A stretch of 64,000 nucleotides of DNA from Actinomycetota bacterium (GTDB lineage Bacteria; Actinomycetota; Thermoleophilia; Gaiellales; F1-60-MAGs149), in assembly GCA_026392355.1 (NCBI GenBank), contig JAPLCF010000028.1, forward strand, positions 50,100 through 114,099, in the 5' to 3' direction. This document shows, in pieces, positions 37,478-44,677 of this stretch. The first letter of the stretch is position 1. Each line of letters opens with the position of its first letter. The translations under genes and the position numbers were made by a program. The notes beneath the pieces were generated by a model. The model was not told the DNA's origin. It worked only from the letters and a program-made list of their open reading frames with translations, and searched no databases.

Positions 37478-37896
37478 CCCGCAATCAGACGAAAGGGCGA
37501 ACGCAAGCGTGCGGTGCTGCCGAAGCACGTTCCCGGCTGCGGCCGGCGCGGAGATTCGTGGAGGTTGCGGAGCTCGCAGGCGACGAGTCCGCCCCCGATC
37601 CCGACTTCACCAGCGCCGCCGCTGCACTCACGGTGCTCGCCGGTATAGCCGCCGACGCGGCATGCTGCAAGGCCCTCGGCAAGCGCTCCCGCAGTGACAA
37701 TCACCACGATGCAGAAGTCCTGTTGCGTCAGATCGATCCCGGCGGTCGCGAGGCCGCCTTGGCACTGCGCAAGCTGATCAGCCAGAAGGACGATGCGCAC
37801 TACGGCTTCTATGACGTGACGGCGTCCAACCTCAAGAAGCTCCACCGGCAGGCGCGACACCTGATCGCGTTCGCGAACGACATCCTCACCCGATAG
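37474..37896 (+). CDS. Partner of the MNT protein, HEPN-like all-alpha candidate toxin
   Basis: 140 aa from GTG 37474, overlapping the MNT stop as GTGA. It appears entirely helical: an N-terminal arginine-rich segment (RSRLRPARRFVEVAELAG), a central alanine-rich helix, then LISQKDDAHYGFYDV and a closing helix KLHRQARHLIAFANDIL. Length, helix pattern and the K-x3-HY element recall HEPN proteins (R-x4-HxY in HepT), but the canonical Arg is absent, so the assignment is tentative. It could be a new partner family for wHTH-MNT proteins. Confidence 0.55.
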   Translation: MTRNQTKGRTQACGAAEARSRLRPARRFVEVAELAGDESAPDPDFTSAAAALTVLAGIAADAACCKALGKRSRSDNHHDAEVLLRQIDPGGREAALALRKLISQKDDAHYGFYDVTASNLKKLHRQARHLIAFANDILTR

Positions 37897-37962
37897 GCCA
37901 CCGACTTCCGCGATGGGCACACGATCGCCGAAAAGGCGCTTTGACACAGGGAATCGGATGCG

Positions 37963-38000
37963 AACTCATCGAAATGCACGCCCCCAACTCATCGAAATGC
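37963..38000. repeat. Short direct repeat in the gap after the MNT pair
   Basis: AACTCATCGAAATGC occurs at 37963-37977 and again at 37986-38000, a 23-bp period. It lies in a 213-bp gap (37897-38109) with no convincing gene. It could be a binding site or a remnant of a larger repeat. Confidence 0.5.
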
Positions 38001-38109
38001 GTCGGGGCGCGTTGCCACGACGTGCAGGGCAGGCATCGGTTTCCCGGCTACTGCGAATCGACCCCGGACAGCGAGGGCAGGGCGCGGTACGGGCCGCGGT
38101 CAGTGGAGA

Positions 38110-38331
38110 TCAGGCGTCGGCGAAGTCGGCGTCGCACTCGAGTGCCGCGGCAGGCACCATCGTCGGCGGATCACCGTAGATATTCGGGAACGGCTCGATC
38201 TCGGCGAAGCACTCTCCCTCGAAACCAATTGGCCCAAAGTCGTGCACGACCATGAAACGGCCATTGCCAATCAGCGTCCGGTCGCGAACGATCGTTCCAA
38301 CGGGCGGCGAGGCACTGCGCATGACCGCCAT
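38110..38331 (-). CDS. Small protein paired with the HEPN gene, unknown function
   Basis: 73 aa from ATG 38331 (or the ATG three codons later). Beta-rich sequence: GTIVRDRTLIGNGRFMVVHDF, then EGECFAEIEPFPNIYGDPP and an acidic end. No family is recognised. It starts 1 bp after the HEPN stop, so the two are co-translated. Small size and acidic tail would suit an antitoxin or immunity partner, which is inference. Confidence 0.55.
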   Translation of the reverse strand: MAVMRSASPPVGTIVRDRTLIGNGRFMVVHDFGPIGFEGECFAEIEPFPNIYGDPPTMVPAAALECDADFADA

Positions 38332-38332
38332 G

Positions 38333-38914
38333 CTACACCGCTCCTTCGCCGTGATCGCGGCTGCCCGCGGCACGATCGATCAAAGCAACGACCGCACGCT
38401 CAACGACCACAACAAGCGCATCGAGCGAAACGGCGAACTCCCTGATCCTCTCGAAATCGATGACGCCAAGAGCCGCACCAGGGTCTGTGCCGTGCGCAAT
38501 GGCATTGCGAACCTCATTCACGTCATCAAGCCACCCTCGACGGACCCAGCCCTCGACGCCCGCTCCGTAGTCGAGATCCCAGACATCGATCCCGATTCGA
38601 GCGAAATCCGTGCGGAGATTGTCCGCGCTCGCATTTCCACGCGCGAGCCGACTATCGGCGGTGAGCGCACGCTGCACGATCAGCCCGAGGTCGCCCCCAA
38701 TCACGTCCCCGATTCCCCGAGACCCCAATGTGAGCAGCGATCGCATTGCCGCTTGGAAACCGGCGACGAGCACCAGCACGCCACCGTCAATCAACTGCCG
38801 CCGTGACGAATCGGAGGCCGACGCCTCCAGTAGCCAACTGAGGTCGTCGAGGAGCGCCTCGCGACGAATTCGCCATGCAAGCCCGACAGGAGTGAGAAAC
38901 TCGGGAACATCCAT
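38333..38914 (-). CDS. HEPN-domain protein (candidate RNase toxin/defence effector)
   Basis: 193 aa, all helical. The key motif is EVRNAIAHGTDPGA near residue 140: R-N-A-I-A-H is the R-x4-H catalytic signature of HEPN ribonucleases. The N-terminal helices resemble the MAE_28990/RiboL-PSP-type HEPN proteins that travel with TA and defence genes. It is followed at once by a small unknown protein and preceded, 125 bp upstream on the same strand, by an XRE regulator. The pair could form a TA module with either neighbour as control element. Confidence 0.7.
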   Translation of the reverse strand: MDVPEFLTPVGLAWRIRREALLDDLSWLLEASASDSSRRQLIDGGVLVLVAGFQAAMRSLLTLGSRGIGDVIGGDLGLIVQRALTADSRLARGNASADNLRTDFARIGIDVWDLDYGAGVEGWVRRGWLDDVNEVRNAIAHGTDPGAALGVIDFERIREFAVSLDALVVVVERAVVALIDRAAGSRDHGEGAV

Positions 38915-39039
38915 GCCGCGAACGCTGCCACGCCCGAAGTCACGGGCGAGCGACGCATGACTCCGAGAGTGTGACCGTCTAGCGCCGGCGTTCGCGCGCG
39001 AGAGTCAGGCTGGTGCACGCGTGCTGCAAGATCTTCGCG

Positions 39040-39375
39040 CTACCGCACAGAACCGTCACGCCGGGAATCCAGAGGCACTAGCCGGTGCTCCACGCGATAC
39101 CCCAGCGCGTCTGCGAGTCGATCGATGGTCGACAGGCGCGCGTCGGCTGCTTTGGTCTCCAGTCGCGCCAATGCGGACTGACTCGTGGACATCAACGCCG
39201 CGATCTCGGTCTGTGACCGAGCCTGCTCCTGGCGCTTTTCGGCAAGCTCGCGCAGGAGCGCTCGCCGGCGCTTGGCGCTCTCGTAGAGCGCGCTGAAGTG
39301 CGGATCGGCCGACACGTACTCAGCGAGCATCTCGTCGAGGGCGTCTGGCTGGGAACGGGTGCCGGGTGCATTCAT
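39040..39375 (-). CDS. XRE-family regulator (HigA-like antitoxin type)
   Basis: 111 aa. An N-terminal helix (DEMLAEYVSADPHFSALYESA) is followed by a basic linker and an HTH at about residues 55-95 with QTEIAALMSTSQSALARLE as recognition unit, ending ALGYRVEHRLVPL. This layout is typical of antitoxins of RelE/HigB-type pairs, but no toxin of that type is adjacent; the HEPN gene downstream is the nearest candidate. It has a consensus -10 and an inverted repeat directly upstream. Confidence 0.82.
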   Translation of the reverse strand: MNAPGTRSQPDALDEMLAEYVSADPHFSALYESAKRRRALLRELAEKRQEQARSQTEIAALMSTSQSALARLETKAADARLSTIDRLADALGYRVEHRLVPLDSRRDGSVR

Positions 39376-39386
39376 GGATCTCGCTG

Positions 39387-39406
39387 ATTATATCTCATTT
39401 GATATA
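39387..39406 (-). promoter_or_regulatory. Promoter/operator of the XRE gene
   Basis: On the minus strand a perfect TATAAT occupies 39392-39387, 11 bp before the ATG. It is overlapped by the inverted repeat TATATC-N6-GATATA (39389-39406), an AT-rich island in GC-rich DNA. Repressor binding there would block the -10 box, a typical autoregulatory layout. Confidence 0.6.
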
Positions 39407-39457
39407 GGCGACACCGCCGCGCCAATGCGACGTCGCATCCACCCATGGCGAACGCGC

Positions 39458-39690
39458 CTAGCGGTCGAGCTCGCGCTCGAGCGTGGCCAGCAGCTCCGCC
39501 ACGGCACGCTCGACTTCATCGTTGTGCACGACGTGGTCGAAGCGCAGCTTGTCCTTGCTCTGCTCCTCCGCGATCTACAGGCGGCGATCGATCTCGTCCA
39601 GGCCTTCCGTCTGGCGGCTGATCAGGCGGCGGCCCAGCTCGGTGAGGTCGGTGTCGATAAAGATCGCATACGCCGCGGGGAGCGCCTCCT
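39458..39690 (-). pseudogene. Partial duplicate of the gmk 3' end, with premature stop
   Basis: The minus strand encodes AIFIDTDLTELGRRLISRQ, then TEGLDEIDRRL, a TAG stop, then IAEEQSKDKLRFDHVVHNDE and the gmk C-terminus to ELDR and a stop at 39458. It aligns without gaps to 42026-42258 of intact gmk at a constant offset of 2568 bp with roughly 90% identity; similarity fades past about 39690. It is a dead 3' fragment, and it forms a direct repeat that brackets 39691-42025. Confidence 0.9.
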
Positions 39691-39723
39691 CGCGGTGCAG
39701 GGAGGTATTCCCCGCCACCCCCC

Positions 39724-40245
39724 CTAGAACCCGATCCAACCCGGGCCAAGGTCAACCGGGATGTCGTCCGTATCGAGCGGCAGCGTGAACTTGTCCGGAT
39801 TGGCATGGTCGTACCGCGTGGTCGGAAAGTTCATCACAATCAGCTCGGTCTCGCCGATATTGCGATTCGCATGCCAGACGCCGGTCGGTACGGTGACGAC
39901 GCAGCGCTCGAACTCCGACATCGTGAAGCGCGCCTCAAGGCCGTGCGTCGGAGAGTCCTCGCGCGCGTCATAAAAGACGATCTCCATGCGGCCGCGGACC
40001 AACACGTAGCGATCGTCGTGCTCGAGATGCATACCCCAGCCCTTGGCCTTGCCGGGAAGAACGGTGAACGCGTAGGCGTAGACCATGTCCGCCGGGTGGA
40101 TACCCCAGCGGGGGTCGTACATCTCCATCACGCTGCCGCGGGAGTCGACGTGCGTGCGCACAGGCCGGACGACGACGCCCTCGGGCAGTGGGGCGACGCG
40201 GTCGCCAGTCGATGTCACCGTCTGGGGATTGCGCACTCCGGACAC
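39724..40245 (-). CDS. RmlC-like cupin (dTDP-4-dehydrorhamnose 3,5-epimerase family), copy A
   Basis: 173 aa. The cupin core runs from VDSRGSVMEMYDPRWGIH, through the His-containing KGWGMHLEHDDRYVLVRGRM, to TVPTGVWHANRNIGETELIV and the TTRYDHANPDKF ending that in RmlC relatives carries the active-site Tyr. A role in epimerising a nucleotide keto-sugar is likely; the exact substrate is open. It is one of a tandem pair with copy B in a small insert between gmk copies. Confidence 0.78.
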   Translation of the reverse strand: MSGVRNPQTVTSTGDRVAPLPEGVVVRPVRTHVDSRGSVMEMYDPRWGIHPADMVYAYAFTVLPGKAKGWGMHLEHDDRYVLVRGRMEIVFYDAREDSPTHGLEARFTMSEFERCVVTVPTGVWHANRNIGETELIVMNFPTTRYDHANPDKFTLPLDTDDIPVDLGPGWIGF

Positions 40246-40315
40246 GTGCCTGCCTCATTCGCTTGGGGAACGATCGGTCTCTAGGCTAGCCGACATCGGG
40301 GCTCTCCGCCGGTAA

Positions 40316-40810
40316 TCAGAACCCGACCCACTCGGGCCCCAATCGCAGCGGCAACTCGTCGGTGTCGAGCGGCAGCGAGAACTTGTCCGGGGCCTCGTGC
40401 GCGTAGGGGTTCGTTGGGAAGTCGGCGATCAGCGCCTCCTCGGCACCGGTGTTGCGCGTGGCGTGCCACACACCGCGTGGGATCACGACGAGCCGCCGGT
40501 CCGTGTCGTCGATTGGCAGGACAACACCCAGCCCGCATGTCGGCGACTCCGGCCGCGTGTCGCACAGCGCGATCTCGATCGAGCCGACCAGCAGCGCGTA
40601 GCGGTCGTCGTGACGCTCATGGCGCCCCCAGCCCTTCGCCGTTCCCGGGCGGACCGTGAAGACGTGCGCGTAGACGAGCGGCTGGTCGTGGACTCCCCAC
40701 GAGGGGTCGTAGAGATCGAGCGCGCTGCCGTGTGGCCCGGTGTGCGCAGCGAGGCTTCTCAAGCACATGCCCGAGGGAAGCGAACCGGCATCGACCTCGG
40801 CCTCGGACAT
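40316..40810 (-). CDS. RmlC-like cupin, copy B
   Basis: 164 aa, paralogous to copy A along its whole length: GPHGSALDLYDPSWGVHDQP, KGWGRHERHDDRYALL, IPRGVWHATRNTGAEEALI and the LGPEWVGF end (copy A LGPGWIGF). Its TNPYAHEAPDKF keeps the Tyr. The pair probably arose by tandem duplication and diverged; only one may be active on a given sugar. It is divergent from the broken GT2. Confidence 0.78.
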   Translation of the reverse strand: MSEAEVDAGSLPSGMCLRSLAAHTGPHGSALDLYDPSWGVHDQPLVYAHVFTVRPGTAKGWGRHERHDDRYALLVGSIEIALCDTRPESPTCGLGVVLPIDDTDRRLVVIPRGVWHATRNTGAEEALIADFPTNPYAHEAPDKFSLPLDTDELPLRLGPEWVGF

Positions 40811-40887
40811 GGCGTCAGCCTAGCGACACGTGCCGGGCCGCGCCGGCCGGGTTGTCGCCGGCCAATGGAGATGCCACGCTCCACCCC

Positions 40888-42029
40888 ATGCCCAAGGTGG
40901 ATGCCACACGCGATCAGCGATCGGCCCCGTGCGCGAGCGTCGTGATACCCGCCTACCGGAACCCCGGCCTCGGCGAGTGTCTCGACGCGCTCGCCGACGC
41001 CGATGAGGGCGTGTCGTTCGACGTCACCGTGCTCCTCAACGGGGCCAGCGCCGAGGTCGCCCGGATCGCGCGCTCCCATGCGTCACACGTCGCGATCGTT
41101 GAGAGCCCCGTCAACCTCGGCGTCTCCGGCGGGTTCAACGCCGGCTTCGCGGCCACCCGCGGCGAGTACCTCGTGCAACTGCAGGACGATGTGCTGGTGG
41201 AGCCGGGCGCCACATCGTGTGGAACGACGGCATCACGCAGCGCGGCCTGATCGGCGGATCGACGCGACCAGCCGACTACACCGAGAGCCACGCGATCGAC
41301 TACCACGGCTCTGCGGGCATGCTGATCCGCCGGCAGGCCTGGGCCTCGATCGGCGGCTTCGACGACATGTACTACCCCGCCTACTACGGCGACGTCGACT
41401 TCTGCTTCCGCCTGCGAGAGCGCGGCTGGCGCGTCCTGCTCGAGCCGCAGGCGCGCGTTCGCCATCACGGGCAGATGAGCACGACGACGCGGTTCCGGTC
41501 GTTCATCCTCGAATGCAATCGGCAGCGGTTTCTGCAGCGGCACGGCGACGTCGTGGCGCAGCGCGGCACGCGGACCCTCGACCCGCGCGACCTCGACCGG
41601 GAGATCGCGGCTGCCCGCGCTCAACCGGCGGGATCCCAACCGCCACCGCCCACCCCGGAAGAGCTCGCGGCCCTCGCGGCCCGGCTCGATCGCAATCCGC
41701 AGGACATCCTGAGGCGCGAGCTTGCGGTGCGGAGCGACTACGCCAACCACCTGGAGGCAGAGCTTGAGCGCGTCATCGCCGAACGCGAGGGTTCCGCAGC
41801 AGCGACGCAGCGCACCATCAACGAACTCAGCGCTACCAACGACGAACTGGCGACGCAGAATAAACGCCTGGCGACGCAGCTCGCCGCCATCGACCACCAG
41901 CTGCAGGCGAATCAGCTGTGGGCCGCCGACCTCGAACGGCAACTGCGGGAACTATTGGCATCGCGGTCCATGCGCATGACTGCGCCGCTGCGAGCGGCCG
42001 CTGCGCGCGGTCGGCGACGCCGGGACTAG
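40888..42029 (+). pseudogene. Family 2 glycosyltransferase broken by an internal deletion and frameshift
   Basis: The first frame (ATG 40888) reads CASVVIPAYRNPGLGECLDAL, NLGVSGGFNAGFAATRGEYL and LQDDVLVEPG, then runs out of frame to TGA at 41250. The second frame resumes the same GT2 with RHIVWNDGITQRGLIGG, AGMLIRRQAWASIGGFDD and FRLRERGWRVLLEP. A C-terminal coiled coil (about 41700-41960) follows, and it stops at 42029. The segment normally lying between VEPG and the WNDG strand is absent, so a deletion not divisible by three near 41205-41212 is the simplest explanation. Confidence 0.8.
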
Positions 42030-42583
42030 CGCCCCAGCTCGCGTTCGAGCGTGGCCAGTAGCTCGGCCACAGCGCGCTCGACTTCATCGTTGTGCACGAC
42101 GTGATCGAAGCGGAGCTTGTCCTTGCTCTGCTCCTCGGCGATCTGTAGGCGGCGGTCGATCTCGTCTAGGCCTTCCGTCTGGCGGCTGATCAGGCGGCGG
42201 CGCAGCTCGGTGAGGTCGGTGTCGATGAAGATCAGGCACGCATCGGGGCGGGCCTCCTTGATGACGAGGCTGCCGTCGACCTCGAGCTCGAGAATCACGT
42301 TCGCACCCTGGCTGAGCAGGCGATCGACCTCGCTCTTGAGGGTGCCGTAGTGATTGCCGGCGAACTCGACCCACTCGACAAAGTCGTCCTCGTCGACCTT
42401 GGCGAGGAACGCGTCGGTGCTGAGGAAGAAGTACTCGCGCCCCTCCTCCTCGCCCGGGCGCTTCGGACGCGTCGTGGCGCTCGTGGCGACCTCAGCGATG
42501 TCAGGGCGCTGCTCGAGGACGCCGCGGATGAGTGTGCCCTTGCCGGCACCCGAGGGGCCGGAGATCACGAAGAGGCGCGCCAC
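42026..42583 (-). CDS. gmk: Guanylate kinase
   Basis: 185 aa. The P-loop GPSGAGKGTL lies at 9-18, the GMP-binding SATTRPKRPGEEEGREYFFL at 35-54, the lid region HYGTLKSEVDRLL follows, and the RRRLISRQTEGLDEIDRRL Arg-rich segment closes the ATP site. It phosphorylates GMP to GDP. GTG start, 4 bp after mihF. The stop shares CTAG with the stop of the broken GT2, and its 3' end is partly duplicated 2.6 kb away. Confidence 0.96.
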   Translation of the reverse strand: MARLFVISGPSGAGKGTLIRGVLEQRPDIAEVATSATTRPKRPGEEEGREYFFLSTDAFLAKVDEDDFVEWVEFAGNHYGTLKSEVDRLLSQGANVILELEVDGSLVIKEARPDACLIFIDTDLTELRRRLISRQTEGLDEIDRRLQIAEEQSKDKLRFDHVVHNDEVERAVAELLATLERELGR

Positions 42584-42587
42584 GCGC

Positions 42588-42956
42588 CTACTTGCGGAGC
42601 AGGGCGATCAGCTCGCTGCGCTGGCGGTCCGAGAGGCCACCGACGGTCTTCGAGCCCGACACGCGGCACTGCTGGAGCATCTTGGCGGCCTTGACCGCGC
42701 CGACACCCGGCACGCACAGGAGCAGGTCGTGCACCTTGGCCGTCAGGACCCACTCGGCGGGGCGCTGCAGCACGTCGGCCAGCTCGCGGTCGCCCGCCTT
42801 GAGGTCGCGCTTCAAGCCAGCACGCTTCACGCGGATGGCGTTGGCACGGGCCAGAGCCGACTGGCGCTGGCTCGCGGAGCGGGTCGGCGTCTCGTGACGG
42901 AGAAGCGCTTGCTTCGTCGAGGAGACGGCGGCCGTGTGGGGTGCGAGGGACGACAC
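42588..42956 (-). CDS. mihF: Actinobacterial integration host factor (mIHF)
   Basis: 122 aa. A long N-terminal basic helix (ASQRQSALARANAIRVKRAGLKRDLKAG) precedes the helix-hairpin-helix VPGVGAVKAAKML with flanking KVHDLLLC and VGGLSDRQRSEL. This is the actinobacterial nucleoid protein, unrelated to E. coli IHF, which bends and compacts DNA. Its placement next to gmk is conserved in actinobacteria. The N-terminal 25 residues look extended, so an internal start is possible. Confidence 0.9.
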   Translation of the reverse strand: MSSLAPHTAAVSSTKQALLRHETPTRSASQRQSALARANAIRVKRAGLKRDLKAGDRELADVLQRPAEWVLTAKVHDLLLCVPGVGAVKAAKMLQQCRVSGSKTVGGLSDRQRSELIALLRK

Positions 42957-43088
42957 GAGGGAGGACTCTAGTCAGCCCGCGGAAACCGCCTCAACCTTCA
43001 ACCACCGGCGAGACTTGCCGGAAACCGGATACATTCACGAAGGGGTTGTTTTTCGGGTGTTGAGGGGCTAAGGGCTCAGCGCGAACGC

Positions 43089-43940
43089 CTACTCGCCGAG
43101 TTCGAAGCGCAGCTTCTTCGCCAGCGACGGGTCGCGGAAGAGCGCCGTGCCAAGCGCAACCGCTTTCGCACCAACGCTCATCAGGTCCTCGACGTCGTCC
43201 TTGGTCTCGACGCCGCCAAGGCCAATGATGTCGAGGCCCGTGGCGTCGCTGCACGCCAGCACTGCGTGGAGGGCGACCGGCTTGATCGCCGCGCCCGACA
43301 GGCCTCCCCCGCCGCCGCCGAACTGGCTCTTGTGGGTCCAGCGATTGATCGCCGTGGCCTTCACCGTATTGACACAGACCAGTGCGTCGGCGCCACCGGC
43401 CTGGGCGGCCTTGGCGATCTCGGCGATGTCGGCCACGGAGGCACTCAGCTTGACGAACAGCGGCTTGTCGGTGGCCGTGCGGGCTGCAGCGGTGAGGCGC
43501 TCCGTTTCGCCTGCGTCGCCGCCGATCGAGGCACAGCCCGACTCGACATTGGGGCACGAGACGTTGAGCTCGATCGCGTCGCAATCTGAGTGGTGGTCAA
43601 GCTGTTCGACGGTCTCGACGTACTCGCCGAGACTGAAGCCGCCGACGCTGCAGATGATCGGGCCAGCCACGATCGTGGCGAGCTCGGGCAGGAGCGTCTC
43701 GAGAAACGCATCGCGGCCGGGGCCGGGTAGGCCGATCGAATTGAGCAGGCCCATGCGGCTCGGTGCGATGCGCGGCGCCGGATTACCCGGGCGCGGCTCG
43801 GCGGTGACGGTCTTGGTGACGAAGCCGGCCATGCCCGGGTTGGCCTCGCCGAACAGGCGCTGGGCCTCGACAGCGTCCCACGTGCCCGAAGCGTTGAGCA
43901 GTGTGTGGGCGAGCTCGAGACGGCCGACGGTGATGCTCAC
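43089..43940 (-). CDS. pyrD: Dihydroorotate dehydrogenase, class 1B catalytic subunit
   Basis: 283 aa from GTG 43940, overlapping pyrK by 4 bp. FMN barrel: LLNASGTWDAVEAQRLFG, MGLLNSIGLPGPG, the catalytic Cys in ELNVSCPNVESG, FVKLSASVADI, GGGGGGLSGAAIKPVAL and IIGLGGVETKDDVEDLM. Class 1B enzymes pass electrons via PyrK to NAD. It is the last gene of the pyr operon. Confidence 0.95.
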   Translation of the reverse strand: MSITVGRLELAHTLLNASGTWDAVEAQRLFGEANPGMAGFVTKTVTAEPRPGNPAPRIAPSRMGLLNSIGLPGPGRDAFLETLLPELATIVAGPIICSVGGFSLGEYVETVEQLDHHSDCDAIELNVSCPNVESGCASIGGDAGETERLTAAARTATDKPLFVKLSASVADIAEIAKAAQAGGADALVCVNTVKATAINRWTHKSQFGGGGGGLSGAAIKPVALHAVLACSDATGLDIIGLGGVETKDDVEDLMSVGAKAVALGTALFRDPSLAKKLRFELGE

Positions 43941-44677
43941 GCCACGAGCCTCGCGCCATCGACGACCGGGCCCTCGATGCAGCAGCGTTTCCACGTGCCG
44001 TCGATTTCGACCGCGCAGCCGTAGCACCCGCCGAAGCCGCAGGCCATCGGCGCCTCGAGCGCGATCTGGCTGGCAACCCCATGGCGCTGGCAGATCTCGG
44101 CGACGGCCTTGCCCATCGGGCCGGGGCCGGCGGCGAGCACCTGGGTGTACGCGCCCGTCGCGAGCGCCTCCTCGAGGGGCTCGGTGATGAGATCTGGTGC
44201 GATGCGCGGCGTATCCAATGTGACACCAGCGACAAGGTGTGCGAGAGGTGTGTGATCGGATTGCCGGATACCGGCAATCAACCGAATACGTGTGTGCAAG
44301 CGTCCGATTGCGGGCATCACCGTCAAACCGAAGCCCGCGGCGACCAAGAGCGTCGTCTCGGCACTCGTTGCCGACAGGTCAAAGCCCTTGCCGAGCGGGC
44401 CGAGGATCTCGAGCTCGGGACCCGCTAGATCGGCTTGGGCACTGGCGTTGTCGACCACGAAGCCGACACCGTCGTCGAGCTGGATCAGACCGACGGGACG
44501 CGCGAGGTAGTCGCGGCCGGCGGCGTTTCTCAGCATGTGGAACTGGCCCGGTTCACCCAGTGAGGTGCGGGCATCGAGTTCGACGCGGACGAGGGTGAGA
44601 CCGCCGAGCGGCTCGCTCCCGACCACACGCGCGGTGAACGGGCCGAGCCGCGTCGTCTGCTCGGCCGCGGCGCTCAC
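43937..44677 (-). CDS. pyrK: Dihydroorotate dehydrogenase electron-transfer subunit
   Basis: 246 aa from GTG 44677 (TAGTG overlap with carB). A ferredoxin-reductase-like FAD domain contains FHMLRNAAGRDYLARPVGL; the NAD domain has LLVAAGFGLTVMPAIG. The C-terminal [2Fe-2S] site uses Cys213, Cys218, Cys221 and Cys232 or Cys233 in ACGFGGCYGCAVEIDG and RCCIEGP. It forms the PyrD2-PyrK2 complex. Many actinobacteria use a quinone-linked PyrD instead, so this gene is a lineage clue. Confidence 0.93.
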   Translation of the reverse strand: MSAAAEQTTRLGPFTARVVGSEPLGGLTLVRVELDARTSLGEPGQFHMLRNAAGRDYLARPVGLIQLDDGVGFVVDNASAQADLAGPELEILGPLGKGFDLSATSAETTLLVAAGFGLTVMPAIGRLHTRIRLIAGIRQSDHTPLAHLVAGVTLDTPRIAPDLITEPLEEALATGAYTQVLAAGPGPMGKAVAEICQRHGVASQIALEAPMACGFGGCYGCAVEIDGTWKRCCIEGPVVDGARLVA

